From contig NZ_JBIVFT010000007.1 in NCBI RefSeq assembly GCF_044748305.1, positions 124,001-188,000 of the forward strand: a stretch of 64,000 nt of DNA. The letters run 5' to 3'. The position numbers and the translations under genes were made by a program. The notes below the pieces were generated by a model. That model was given only the letters and a program-made list of their open reading frames with translations. It was not told the origin of the DNA and ran no database searches. Below, piece after piece: positions 27,924 to 36,730 of the stretch; position 1 is the first letter of the stretch; every line of letters starts with the position of its first letter. This DNA is from Arthrobacter_E sp044748305. Lineage in GTDB: Bacteria; Actinomycetota; Actinomycetes; Actinomycetales; Micrococcaceae.

Positions 27924-28606
27924 ATGTGCTGTCGCTGCTTCTCGTCCTCGCGTTCGGACTGGCTGCATACCTGCTCTGTTCGACCGGTCCTTCGGCAACT
28001 CTCAGACGATTCGCCCCGCAAAGGAACACGGTGCCCAGGCTCGCTCCGGGTACGCCATCGGAGACGTCGCGCGCTGGGTCGGAAAGCCGGAACGGCGAAG
28101 CTGCAGACGGAGTCTTGCTATTGGAGCTCGCCGGCGTACTTCTCGAAGCGGGACTCAGCGTGCACCGATGTCTTGACGTCCTCTCGGACAGCACGTCGCA
28201 CGAGGACATTTCCGTGAGCCTGGGCAAGGTGAGCAGCGCGCTCAACATAGGGACGGGCTGGGGCGCTGCGTGGCGTCTCGCGACATCTCCCGTCACGGGC
28301 GGCCTCTCGGGAGGACGGCTCCAGCGTGCGCTTCTTGGGCGCCATCGGCCGCGTGGAACCGCGATGGATGCCTTGCAGCTTCTGGAACGTCATCTCGGCT
28401 TCGTGGCTCACAGCGGTGCCCCATCGGCGGGGATCCTGTTCGCCGCGGCCGCCGCTGAGCGACGCAGACGCTTCAGAGATGCCGAGCGCAGAGCCGCGGC
28501 GTTGGGAGTACGCCTCGTGGTGCCTCTGGGGCTGTGCTCACTCCCGTCCTTCGTCTGTCTGGGCATCGTCCCTCTTGTCCTGGCCCTCCTGCCCGGAGCG
28601 GCCTGA
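27920..28606 (+). CDS. tadC: TadC-like secretion membrane protein
   Basis: A 228-residue GspF-family partner of TadB. N-terminal membrane segment (LLLVLAFGLAAYLL), a T2SSF-like helical domain (LLLELAGVLLEAGLSVHRCLDVL and related text) and C-terminal membrane segment. Overlaps tadB by 4 nt (ATGA). The gap to the next gene (63 nt) holds three copies of a GGGCATGACGCC-like repeat. Confidence 0.87.
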   Translation: MNVLSLLLVLAFGLAAYLLCSTGPSATLRRFAPQRNTVPRLAPGTPSETSRAGSESRNGEAADGVLLLELAGVLLEAGLSVHRCLDVLSDSTSHEDISVSLGKVSSALNIGTGWGAAWRLATSPVTGGLSGGRLQRALLGRHRPRGTAMDALQLLERHLGFVAHSGAPSAGILFAAAAAERRRRFRDAERRAAALGVRLVVPLGLCSLPSFVCLGIVPLVLALLPGAA

Positions 28607-28669
28607 TACGCCCTCAGGGCATGACGCCTTCAGGGCATGACGCCCCCAGGGGTATGAAAGGAGAACACC

Positions 28670-28969
28670 ATGGAAGACACCGTCAGCACCTCGAGAGGAG
28701 ACTGCGTTTTTCCCGTGCCGGATGCCGGGAGGAGACAGGCGACAGGCTGGGGCACATTGTTGCTGTTTCACCTTCGGCTGTTCTTGAGCACGGTACGGAG
28801 ACGCTGGATCGATGCTGGAACGGGCCAGGCCGGGACGTCGACGGCAGAGTATGCCATCGCCACCCTCGCGGCTGTGGCCTTCGCCGGCCTGCTGGTGGTC
28901 ATCATGCGCAGTGATGAGGTCCGGGGGTTCCTGCTGGCGATCATCCGCACAGCCCTGGCGATTCCGTGA
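28670..28969 (+). CDS. DUF4244 pilin-like protein
   Basis: A 99-residue protein with one hydrophobic segment preceded by GTSTAEYAIATLAAVAFAG, the DUF4244 signature. These replace Flp pilins in actinobacterial Tad loci: the Glu five residues into the hydrophobic stretch resembles pilin Glu5. AAGGAG precedes the ATG. It is likely the major pilus subunit, processed by a prepilin peptidase that is not in this window. Confidence 0.85.
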   Translation: MEDTVSTSRGDCVFPVPDAGRRQATGWGTLLLFHLRLFLSTVRRRWIDAGTGQAGTSTAEYAIATLAAVAFAGLLVVIMRSDEVRGFLLAIIRTALAIP

Positions 28970-29343
28970 AGTCACCGGCGCCCCGCAGTTGCCCGGAACG
29001 GGGAGGCATGACAGCGGAGTTCGCGGTCGTCCTTCCGGTCGTGGTGATGCTCCTGTCTCTGGTGATGGGAGCCGTCGCTGCCGGAACTCAACAACTGAGA
29101 CTCGAAGAAGCTGCGAGGGCGGCGTCCCGGGCCTTGGCCCGGGGAGACGCACCGGAGGCCGCGAGAGCCATGGCCAAACGGCTCGCAGGGGAAGGGGCGT
29201 CTGTCCAGATCACCGACGACGGCGCACAGTTCGTCGCTGCCGTGGTTCAGGCCCGGGCGCCGGGCGTGCTCGGAGCGATGTCTCCTTGGGTTCAATCGGC
29301 CCGGTCCACGGCCGCGCGGGAGATCGGGGGTGGACAGGGATGA
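28966..29343 (+). CDS. TadE-family minor pilin-like protein
   Basis: A 125-residue TadE-like protein: a Glu-containing prepilin-type motif GGMTAEFAVVLPVVVMLLSL and one membrane segment, then an extracellular helical region. Start is GTG at 28966 overlapping the previous stop (GTGA). The ATG at 29008 is an alternative, but its ribosome site is only 1 nt away. Confidence 0.85.
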   Translation: MKSPAPRSCPERGGMTAEFAVVLPVVVMLLSLVMGAVAAGTQQLRLEEAARAASRALARGDAPEAARAMAKRLAGEGASVQITDDGAQFVAAVVQARAPGVLGAMSPWVQSARSTAAREIGGGQG

Positions 29344-29738
29344 GCCACACGGCCAGGGAGTCCGCCAAGCCCCTGCAACCCGGGACGGAAGACGGTTCCG
29401 GCACGGTGCTGGCGCTGGGGCTTGGCGTGGTGCTGATCCTCGGCCTTGTGCTGCTTGCCATGCTGGCTCAGGCGGCGGCACTCGCGTCCCGTGCGGCGAG
29501 TGCCGCCGACCTCTCAGCTCTGGCCGCGGCGGACGCGGCCCGGGGTCTCCTGCGTGGAGATCCTTGTCGTATCGCGTTCGAGGTGGCGAGCAGGCACGGG
29601 GCGATCGTCGAAAGCTGCGTTCTCACGGGAGCCGGGGGAGAGATCGCCGAGGTCAGAACGGTCGTGGCAGGTTCCCTGGGCATCGGGACCGGCAAGGCCC
29701 GCGCCCGTGCGGGGCCACCGCCTGGGAACGGGTGGTGA
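29340..29738 (+). CDS. TadE-like protein of the helicase/secretion neighbourhood (Rv3654c type)
   Basis: A 132-residue protein with DGSGTVLALGLGVVLILGLVLLAMLAQ, a prepilin-like membrane helix, then an Ala-rich extracellular domain (AASAADLSALAAADAARGL). This matches the TadE-like family found only beside the actinobacterial DECH-type helicase. ATG overlaps the upstream stop by 4 nt. Last gene of the Tad operon; convergent with the helicase. Confidence 0.85.
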   Translation: MSHTARESAKPLQPGTEDGSGTVLALGLGVVLILGLVLLAMLAQAAALASRAASAADLSALAAADAARGLLRGDPCRIAFEVASRHGAIVESCVLTGAGGEIAEVRTVVAGSLGIGTGKARARAGPPPGNGW

Positions 29739-29809
29739 AGCCGCCGCTCATGTCGCGGGGCAAGACAGCACCTAGGTTCCGGCGTCGTTCTCCTCGGGGC
29801 TTGTTTCCT

Positions 29810-32179
29810 CTAGGCCTGTTCCTCGGGGCCTGTTTCCTCCGGGGCCGCGAAGTCGCTTGCCTCGCGCAGAAAAACCTCCAGCAGGAGCACGGCGGCCGCC
29901 TTATCCAGAGGGTTGTTCTTGTTGCCGCATTTCGGCGATTGAACGCAGGAGGGGCATCCTGACTCGCACTCACACGACAGAATCGCCTCGCGGGTGGCTG
30001 CAAGCCACGTCCGGGCCTTGGTGAAACCGCGCTCGGAGAACCCTGCCCCTCCTGCGTGACCGTCGTAGACGAAGATCGTGGGATGGCCGGTGTCGGCGTG
30101 AAGAGCGGTCGAGAGGCCCCCGATGTCCCAGCGGTCACTCGAAGCCACGAGAGGCAGCATGCCGATGGAGGCGTGTTCGGCCGCATGCAAGGCCCCGGGG
30201 AACTGTGCTTCCACCAGGCCGGCGGAGACGAGACTCTGGCCACCCACCACGAACCAGACCGCCTTGGTGAACAGGTCCCTGGCTTCCAGCTCCAGAGGCT
30301 CCTCCCCGAGGACCTCGTTGGAGATCAGGGATTTCCGCTGGAAGGAAACCACCTGTGTGGTCACCTTCACTTCGCCGAAGTGCACGGCGACATCGCCCCA
30401 TTCCATTGAGCGGTCGACCGACAGCACTTCCACCTGGGTCACGTCGCGGGCAGTCGTGTAGTAGTCGGGGCTGGCCCGGCTGACCAGCACCACGTGATCG
30501 GTCTCGTTCAGTTCCTCCACCAGGTAGTTCACCCCCTGGTGGACATACACGGCGCCGCGATGCGCCTGGTAGTGCGTCTGAGGGGAATCCATGGAACCGA
30601 GCACCACCCCGGTCTCGGTGTCGATGATCCGGACCTGGCCGCCGCCGTCGTCGCGGATGCTGACCATGGAGGCGGCGCTCTCCGGGTGGGTCCAGAACCA
30701 GCCCGCCGGACGCCGCCTCAGGAAGCCGCGCTCCACGAGGCTGTCCAGCATCGCAGCCGCCGTCGGCCCGAAAAGCTCCTCCTCCCCGGGACGCAAAGGC
30801 TGCTCCGCAGCCGCCGCGCACAGATGCGGTCCCAGGACGTAGGGGTTGGAGGGGTCGAACACCGTCGCCTCCACCCCGACGTCGAACACCGCCTCCGGAT
30901 GATGCACCAGGTAGGTATCCAAAGGATCGTCACTGGCCACGAACGCGGCGACCGCGTCCTGGCCGGCTCGCCCGGCGCGGCCGATCTGCTGGAAGAAACT
31001 CGCCCGTGTCCCCGGCCAGCCGGCCACGAGGACGGCGTCGAGGCCGGAGATGTCGATGCCGAGTTCCAAAGCCGAGGTGCTGGAGACGCCGAGGAGACGA
31101 CCAGACCTCAGACCGGATTCCAGCTCACGTCGTTCCTCGGGCAGATAACCGGAACGGTACGCGGCCACACGGCCAGGCAAACTGGGATCCACGTCCTCCA
31201 AGAGACGCTGTGTGAGCGATGAGATCCGCTCGGCACCGCGCCGGGACTTGATGAACGCCAGGGTCCGGACGTGTGAGGACACCAGATTGGCCAGCATGTC
31301 GGCGGACTCGGCGATCGCGGTCCGCCTGGTCGGAGCCCCGTTTTCACCCTGGAGCTCGGTCAGGCGGGGTTCCCAGAATGCCACCGTCGTGGCTCCCCTC
31401 GGTGAAGCGTCTTCGGTCACGGCTTCCACGGGAGCTCCGATGAGCCGGGCGAAGGAGTCGGCGGGTTCCGCCGCCGTGGCGGAGGCACCGACGAATACCG
31501 GTTCCGCACCGTAGTGAGCGCAGACTCGCCTGAGACGGCGGAGCAGATTGGCAACGTGCGAACCGAAGACGCCCCGGTAGCTGTGTGCCTCATCGATCAT
31601 CACATAGCGGAGCCGCCGGAAGAAACGTGCCCACCACGGATGGTTGGGCAGGATGCCGTGATGCAGCATGTCCGGATTGGCCAGGATGACGTTCACGTGG
31701 TCCCGGATCCAGCGTCGTGCGCTACTGTCGGTGTCCCCGTCATAGCTCTCGGCCCGGAGGGTGTCCAGCTTGAGGGTTCTCAACGAGGTCAGCTGGTCGG
31801 CCGCCAACGCCTTGGTGGGGGCGAGGTACAGGACGGTGGCGCTGTCATCGTGCAGTTTCCCGGGTTCCTGGCGGATCGCCAGTTCGGAACGGTGCACGGC
31901 GTCCACCGCGGGGAGCTGGTAGGCCAGTGACTTTCCGGAGGCGGTGCCGGTGGCGATCACCAGGTGGCGGCCCGCATGCACGGCGTTCGCGGCGGCGACC
32001 TGATGCGCGTAGGGTTCACCGACACCCAGACGTTGATAGGCCGCCACGACGTCCGGATGAGCCCACTGCGGCCAGGAACCATGCCGTGCCCGCCGTGACG
32101 GGATGGTCCGGACATGCTGAAGCTGCTCAGGCTCGGCGGAGCGGCCCAGCAGCGGGATCAGCGAGTCGAAGGACGGCAC
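29810..32179 (-). CDS. DEAH-box helicase with C-terminal DUF1998-type zinc region
   Basis: A 789-residue superfamily 2 helicase. Walker A is ATGTASGKS (76-84) and motif II DEAH is at 196-199. Motif III-like VGASAT, the C-terminal helicase domain with FQQIGRAGRAGQ and the four-cysteine C-x-C-x3-C-x2-C-type region CECESGCPSCVQSPKCG are present. This architecture is the helicase/secretion-neighbourhood helicase of actinobacteria, related to yeast Hrq1/MrfA-type repair helicases. Start is GTG; an ATG 8 nt upstream is out of frame. Its constant pairing with Tad genes is unexplained. Confidence 0.9.
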   Translation of the reverse strand: MPSFDSLIPLLGRSAEPEQLQHVRTIPSRRARHGSWPQWAHPDVVAAYQRLGVGEPYAHQVAAANAVHAGRHLVIATGTASGKSLAYQLPAVDAVHRSELAIRQEPGKLHDDSATVLYLAPTKALAADQLTSLRTLKLDTLRAESYDGDTDSSARRWIRDHVNVILANPDMLHHGILPNHPWWARFFRRLRYVMIDEAHSYRGVFGSHVANLLRRLRRVCAHYGAEPVFVGASATAAEPADSFARLIGAPVEAVTEDASPRGATTVAFWEPRLTELQGENGAPTRRTAIAESADMLANLVSSHVRTLAFIKSRRGAERISSLTQRLLEDVDPSLPGRVAAYRSGYLPEERRELESGLRSGRLLGVSSTSALELGIDISGLDAVLVAGWPGTRASFFQQIGRAGRAGQDAVAAFVASDDPLDTYLVHHPEAVFDVGVEATVFDPSNPYVLGPHLCAAAAEQPLRPGEEELFGPTAAAMLDSLVERGFLRRRPAGWFWTHPESAASMVSIRDDGGGQVRIIDTETGVVLGSMDSPQTHYQAHRGAVYVHQGVNYLVEELNETDHVVLVSRASPDYYTTARDVTQVEVLSVDRSMEWGDVAVHFGEVKVTTQVVSFQRKSLISNEVLGEEPLELEARDLFTKAVWFVVGGQSLVSAGLVEAQFPGALHAAEHASIGMLPLVASSDRWDIGGLSTALHADTGHPTIFVYDGHAGGAGFSERGFTKARTWLAATREAILSCECESGCPSCVQSPKCGNKNNPLDKAAAVLLLEVFLREASDFAAPEETGPEEQA

Positions 32180-32235
32180 CGGAACATTGTGTCACCCGGC
32201 AGGGCCGGTTCTTCAGCCGACGATGACGAGCCGGG

Positions 32236-32934
32236 TCAAGAGGTCGAGACGTCCGGCACCTTGTGCTGAGTCGCGGAGAGCATCACGACCGCGCACACTT
32301 CCTGCCAGCCCAGGTGGGAGTAGAGGTGCCGGCCGTCTGCGGAAGCCAGCAGCAGGCCGATCTCCACGGGATGTTCGAAGGACCGGGCTGCCAGCGACTT
32401 CATGAGGAAGCTCCCGAGTCCGCGACGGCGGAACGCGTCCTGGGTGATGATCTGATCGAACACGGCCACGGAACCGTCCACGACGAAGACGCGTCCGCCG
32501 GCGGCCAATTCCTCCCCGGAACGGATCTCTGCCCGATGGCTTCCCTCGACCACCGAGTAGCTGACCTCCAGGTCGTCGTCCGGCAGCCAGGGATCCTCGG
32601 TGTCCTGCGTGTCCATGTCCACGATCATCATCGACTGAGAGGTGGAGTTGACGTAGAGCCCGTGGCGGTCGGCCAGTGCCAGGTACCGCTGGGGGTCCTT
32701 GGTCAGCACCGTGACGAGCCGGTCGGGTGCTTCACGCAACTGCTCCGAGAGAGCGCTGAAGTCCTCGTCATCCGGGTCGACGGCGAAGAACTCCCGGGCC
32801 TTGATGGCGTCGTCGCGGTCCACCGCAGGGAAGCGCCCCACGTGCTCGACCTGATAGCCTCGGCAACCGGCCCAGCCGGTCACCCAGACGTCCAACAGGC
32901 TGCCAATGTCTTCCATCAGGGATTCCGCAGTCAT
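32236..32934 (-). CDS. GNAT-family N-acetyltransferase
   Basis: A 232-residue protein with a C-terminal GNAT acetyl-CoA site RRRGLGSFLMKSL and LLLASADGRHLYSHLGW. The N-terminal 110 residues are not recognisable. TAGGCT (complement of 32941-32946) ends 6 nt before the ATG, so the mRNA is probably leaderless. Acceptor unknown. Divergent from trhO. Confidence 0.85.
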   Translation of the reverse strand: MTAESLMEDIGSLLDVWVTGWAGCRGYQVEHVGRFPAVDRDDAIKAREFFAVDPDDEDFSALSEQLREAPDRLVTVLTKDPQRYLALADRHGLYVNSTSQSMMIVDMDTQDTEDPWLPDDDLEVSYSVVEGSHRAEIRSGEELAAGGRVFVVDGSVAVFDQIITQDAFRRRGLGSFLMKSLAARSFEHPVEIGLLLASADGRHLYSHLGWQEVCAVVMLSATQHKVPDVSTS

Positions 32935-33073
32935 GCTTCGAGCCTAGGTCAGCACAGGTTAAAGCGACAGCCGGTATCGGTAACTTTGCGGTTAAGTCCC
33001 AGCTGGCCAGCTCGGCCGCACAGCGCGTTCACAGCCTCGCCTCCGGTCCTGCCGACCAGGTTCCCAGGGGGAG

Positions 33074-33106
33074 CTGGGCCACCGTTAACCTTTAACGGTG
33101 GCCCAG
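33074..33106. promoter_or_regulatory. 33-bp inverted repeat across the trhO -10 element and start codon
   Basis: Arms 33074-33088 and 33092-33106 pair perfectly over 15 bp around CCT. TAACCT (33086-33091) sits at its centre and ends 6 nt before the GTG start, matching the leaderless -10 pattern. The palindrome therefore covers both -10 and start, making an operator likely. If transcription begins further upstream, the RNA hairpin would instead bury the start codon. Confidence 0.65.
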
Positions 33107-33991
33107 AACAAGATTGCCCTGTATTACGCCTTCGCTCCCGTAGCCGACCCCGAAGCCGTACGGCTCTGGCAGCGGGCTCTCTGCGAGAAGCTCGGGCTGC
33201 GTGGACGCATCATCATTTCGAAGGACGGCATCAACGGAACCGTCGGCGGCGAGATCCAGGCGGTCAAGAATTACGTGCGGACCACCAAGGAATACGGCCC
33301 TTTCAGAGCCCTGGACGTCAAATGGTCCGACGGCGGTGCCGAGGACTTCCCGCGCCTGAGCGTGAAGGCACGGGAGGAGCTGGTCTCCTTCGGGGCGCCG
33401 GGCGAACTCGAAGTGAACGACGACGGCGTCGTCGGCGGCGGGGCGCACCTCACCCCGGAGGGGCTGCACGCTTTGGTCGCCGAGCGTGAGGCGGCGGGCC
33501 GGCCGGTGCGTTTCTTCGACGGCCGGAATGCCTTCGAAGCCCAGATCGGCAAGTTCAAGGACGCGATCGTTCCCGACGTGGCCACGACTCATGACTTCAT
33601 CGAGGAACTCGAATCCGGCAAGTACGACGAGCTGAAGGACCAGCCCGTCGTCACGTACTGCACCGGCGGGATCCGTTGCGAGGTGCTGTCCAGCATCATG
33701 CGGAAGAGAGGCTTCCAGGAGGTCTATCAGCTCGACGGCGGGATCGTCCGCTACGGCGAGAAGTACAAGGACAAGGGGCTTTGGGAAGGATCGCTCTATG
33801 TCTTCGACCGCCGCATGCACCTGGAGTTCAGTGAGGATGCGAAGACCATCGGTCAGTGCGTGCGCTGCTCCGCACCGAGCAGCGAGTTCCACAATTGCTC
33901 CAACCCGGCGTGCCGCACACTGACGATCTACTGCTCCGAGTGCGCTGCCGATCCCCAGACGCTCCGGTGCCCGGACGGTTGCGCGGTCTGA
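33098..33991 (+). CDS. trhO: tRNA uridine(34) hydroxylase, rhodanese family
   Basis: Oxygen-dependent hydroxylase that makes 5-hydroxyuridine at tRNA position 34 (formerly YceA), 297 residues. The N-terminal acylphosphatase-like domain has KIALYYAFAPVADPEAV and ISKDGINGTVGG. The rhodanese domain has catalytic Cys188 in VTYCTGGIRCE, and the C-terminal domain is cysteine-rich (CVRCSAPSSEFHNCSNPAC). The GTG start aligns with mycobacterial homologues. No ribosome site is at normal spacing; GGGGAG lies 25 nt upstream, which supports leaderless initiation. Confidence 0.93.
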   Translation: MAQNKIALYYAFAPVADPEAVRLWQRALCEKLGLRGRIIISKDGINGTVGGEIQAVKNYVRTTKEYGPFRALDVKWSDGGAEDFPRLSVKAREELVSFGAPGELEVNDDGVVGGGAHLTPEGLHALVAEREAAGRPVRFFDGRNAFEAQIGKFKDAIVPDVATTHDFIEELESGKYDELKDQPVVTYCTGGIRCEVLSSIMRKRGFQEVYQLDGGIVRYGEKYKDKGLWEGSLYVFDRRMHLEFSEDAKTIGQCVRCSAPSSEFHNCSNPACRTLTIYCSECAADPQTLRCPDGCAV

Positions 33992-34082
33992 GTTCCGTTC
34001 GGGCGTCCTTTCCGCCGTTCGCGCTCACGGTGCCCCATGCATGGGCGGACTATGCTCCGCGACGTGGAAAGCGGGCGGGGAT

Positions 34083-34520
34083 CTACTTCTTGGGCACGAG
34101 GGAGAAGGCATACAGCAGGGGGACATCCACTGAGGAGGCCCGCACGGTCAGCTCCCCACCGGGAATCGTGAGGTCCACACGGTCCTTGTTGCCGTTGCAG
34201 GCGCTCGTGGCGTTGCCCACGGTTTTCCCTCCGGAGAGGATTTCGAAGTAGATCTTCCCGTTTCCGGCGCACGTCATGGTCATGCTGTAGTTGCCTGCGG
34301 CGACGGTGCCGTGACCGGCATCGGCTGGATTGCGGTCCAAGAGCTTCCCTTGGCCACTCAGGGCCGCCTGGGGATCGGCCGGGAGGGCGGTCGCTTGCCA
34401 GGACGGGACGTCCGCCTTCTCGATGCTGGGCTGCTGCGAGCAGCCTCCCACCGCACCGATGAGCAGCACTCCGAGCGTGAGTGACAGGGTGCGGAGGGGG
34501 AGCGGACGCGCGGATTTCAT
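34083..34520 (-). CDS. Putative secreted lipoprotein, function unknown
   Basis: A 145-residue protein with a signal peptide (basic MKSARPLPLR, hydrophobic LSLTLGVLLIGAV) and a lipobox GAVGGC. The mature part contains two more cysteines (MTMTCAGNGK, SACNGNKD) and ends in a beta-rich domain. TAGCGT (complement of 34528-34533) lies 7 nt before the ATG. The longer frame to 34685 overlaps the divergent channel gene and is rejected. Confidence 0.8.
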   Translation of the reverse strand: MKSARPLPLRTLSLTLGVLLIGAVGGCSQQPSIEKADVPSWQATALPADPQAALSGQGKLLDRNPADAGHGTVAAGNYSMTMTCAGNGKIYFEILSGGKTVGNATSACNGNKDRVDLTIPGGELTVRASSVDVPLLYAFSLVPKK

Positions 34521-34572
34521 GCCTTCTACGCTACCGTGCGCCGTCGTCCGTTTGCGCCCAGGTGATTCACTG

Positions 34573-35166
34573 ATGTCCATGGAGACCACACGTGTCGAGG
34601 CGTTCAGCGACGGAGTCATGGCGATCGCCCTGACCATCATGGTTCTGGAACTGAAGACGCCGGACAGCCCGGACCTGAAGGGCATGGCTGAGTTCCTGCC
34701 GACCTTGCTGACTTATGTGCTCAGTTTCATCTACATCGGCATCTACTGGAGCAATCATCATCACCTCATGCATCTCACCAAGCGAGTGGATGGGGGAGCG
34801 CTCTGGGCCAATCTGAATCTGCTGTTCTGGCTCTCCCTGGTGCCGTTCACCACGCGGTGGATGGACGACTCCTCCCTGAGCCCGTTGCCCGTCCTCGTCT
34901 ACGGCTTCAATCTTCTGATGAACGCTGTCGCCTATTCGATCCTGCAGGGCAGACTCATCCGGATCCAGGGTGAGGGCAGCCGCCTAGCCTCCGCCATCAA
35001 CCGGGGGTTCAAGGAGAAGGTCTCCACGGCGCTCTACCTGATCGGCTGTGTGACGGCGTACCTCAGTGTCTGGGTGAGTGTCGCCTGTTATGTGGCGGTC
35101 GCCGCCGTCTGGATCGTGCCGGACCGGCGCATCGAGCGTGCGGTGGCGGATTCCGCAGACTCCTGA
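34573..35166 (+). CDS. TMEM175/DUF1211-family potassium channel-like protein
   Basis: A 197-residue membrane protein with the TMEM175 signature RVEAFSDGVMAIALTIMVLEL in the first helix (RxxxFSD). About six membrane segments follow, with HHHLMH between helices 2 and 3. Bacterial TMEM175 proteins are potassium-selective leak channels. ATG at 34573 or 34579. Short divergent region with the lipoprotein gene. Confidence 0.85.
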   Translation: MSMETTRVEAFSDGVMAIALTIMVLELKTPDSPDLKGMAEFLPTLLTYVLSFIYIGIYWSNHHHLMHLTKRVDGGALWANLNLLFWLSLVPFTTRWMDDSSLSPLPVLVYGFNLLMNAVAYSILQGRLIRIQGEGSRLASAINRGFKEKVSTALYLIGCVTAYLSVWVSVACYVAVAAVWIVPDRRIERAVADSADS

Positions 35167-35179
35167 TCTCGGCCGGCTC

Positions 35180-36625
35180 TCAGGAATTCCCTTCATCCAT
35201 CAAGGCGGCCAGAGCTTCCCGGTCGTGACGCATGGCTTCTTTTTCGGCTGCGACGTCGATGCCCTTGCTGAGCGCCAGGTAGACCACTCCACTGACCGCG
35301 AGGCCCACGAGCCAGGCGATGTCCACACCGCCGAGAGCATCGGCGACCGGCCCCACGAAGATGCCCTGAACCACCATGAAGGGGATCTCGGCCGCGAGCC
35401 CCGCGCCGAAGGAGACCAGGCCTCGCCAGTTCCAGACGCCGTACACCCCGGAGACCTTGAACAGTTCCGAAATCGCGTAGTGGCCGCGGCGTACGAAGAA
35501 GAAGTCCATGAGGTTGGTGGCGGTCCAGGGCACGAGTGCGTAGAGCATGAGCGTCAGGGCGGCGAAGACCGTGGCCACGCCATTGCTGCTGATCGCGCTC
35601 GCCGCGATGAACCACACGACGGCCAGGGCGAGGACCGTGAGCGCTTTGGCGCGAGGCCCGGGCCGCACCGGACGGAACGAATCGACGGTGGTCATGACGG
35701 TGAGCATGCCGCCATAGGCATTCATACCCATGGTGGCCACGAGCGCGAGGGCTGAGAGAATCGCAGCCACGTCGCCGAGGTGTGTGAAGACGTTGTTGCC
35801 GGCCTGTTGCAGACCTACCAGCCCGTCCTGGGCACCGAGGAAGATGGCCAGCCATGCGCCGAGGGAGATCAGCCAGATCGCGGCGCTGGAGGCCCCGAAG
35901 AACACGGCGGAGATGACGGCTTTCGGTGAGGTCTTGCTCGGCAGGTAGCGGGAGTAGTCCGAGACGTAGGGCGCGTACGTGATGTTGTAGGCCGCGCTGG
36001 CGGCGAACTGGGCCATGAACGCCACAAGGGTGAAACCGCCCTTGTCGACGACGCCGGAGCCACCGGCGCCGCCGAAGATCACGCCGAGCGTGACCACTGT
36101 CATGACGGGCAGCGAGAAGTACAGCAGCACCCGGAAGGCTTTGTGAACCCAGTCGTGTCCGAAGACGGCGAGGACGACTGCGACGGCACCCGCAAGCAGC
36201 GAGACCAGGACCGGGTTGAGGCCGAACGAGCTGGAGATCCCCTCACTGAGTAGTACAGTGTCCGCGATGTTGAAGCCGACGTAGGTCAGCAAGGTGGCGA
36301 CGAGGGGCAGGACCACCCCCCGGTAACCAAACTGCGCGCGGGACTGGATCATCTGCGGCAGGCCCATGATGGGGCCTTGCGAGGCGTGGAACGCCATGAA
36401 CACGGTGCCGACGGCGATGCCGAGGACGCTCGCGAGGATGGTCCACCCGAGCGAGAGCCCGAGGGACGGGCCGATGAATCCGATCGGGATGGAGAAGTAC
36501 TGGAAGTTGCCCAGGAACCACAGAGGCGCCTGGTGCCAGAGTTTGCCGTGCCGTTCGCTCTCGGGGACCCAGTCGATGGATCGGTGCTCAATGAGGCTCT
36601 TGGAGGCGGGGGTGGATGCTGACAC
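35180..36625 (-). CDS. NCS1-family permease (purine/cytosine/allantoin type)
   Basis: A 481-residue, 12-segment nucleobase:cation symporter-1 transporter. The N-terminal SIDWVPESERHGKLWHQAPLWFLGNFQ stretch and the AQFAASAAYNITYAPYVSDYSRYLP motif (helix 6 region) are typical. Start GTG at 36625 has AGGAG 6 nt upstream; the frame extends further but without a better start. A second NCS1 gene lies upstream on the same strand with a hairpin between them. Substrate not decidable. Confidence 0.9.
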   Translation of the reverse strand: MSASTPASKSLIEHRSIDWVPESERHGKLWHQAPLWFLGNFQYFSIPIGFIGPSLGLSLGWTILASVLGIAVGTVFMAFHASQGPIMGLPQMIQSRAQFGYRGVVLPLVATLLTYVGFNIADTVLLSEGISSSFGLNPVLVSLLAGAVAVVLAVFGHDWVHKAFRVLLYFSLPVMTVVTLGVIFGGAGGSGVVDKGGFTLVAFMAQFAASAAYNITYAPYVSDYSRYLPSKTSPKAVISAVFFGASSAAIWLISLGAWLAIFLGAQDGLVGLQQAGNNVFTHLGDVAAILSALALVATMGMNAYGGMLTVMTTVDSFRPVRPGPRAKALTVLALAVVWFIAASAISSNGVATVFAALTLMLYALVPWTATNLMDFFFVRRGHYAISELFKVSGVYGVWNWRGLVSFGAGLAAEIPFMVVQGIFVGPVADALGGVDIAWLVGLAVSGVVYLALSKGIDVAAEKEAMRHDREALAALMDEGNS

Positions 36626-36695
36626 ATTGGCTCCTGAGGTGATGTCCGACACATTGAGTATGAGGTCGGGATGTCTCAGGGGCAACAGATGTTTA

Positions 36696-36728
36696 CCAAA
36701 TGACGCCCCGTTGCGGGGCGTCATTTGG
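36696..36728 (-). terminator. Hairpin after the upstream NCS1 gene
   Basis: Arms 36696-36710 and 36714-36728 form 15 perfect base pairs around TTG, starting 3 nt past the stop codon of the gene at 36731. It separates two same-strand permease genes. No T-tract. Confidence 0.75.
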
Positions 36729-36730
36729 CG

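Noticed and set aside
33061..33073. Ribosome binding site GGGGAG for trhO
   Set aside because: It is 25 nt from the GTG, too far for direct use, and a leaderless -10 sits in between.
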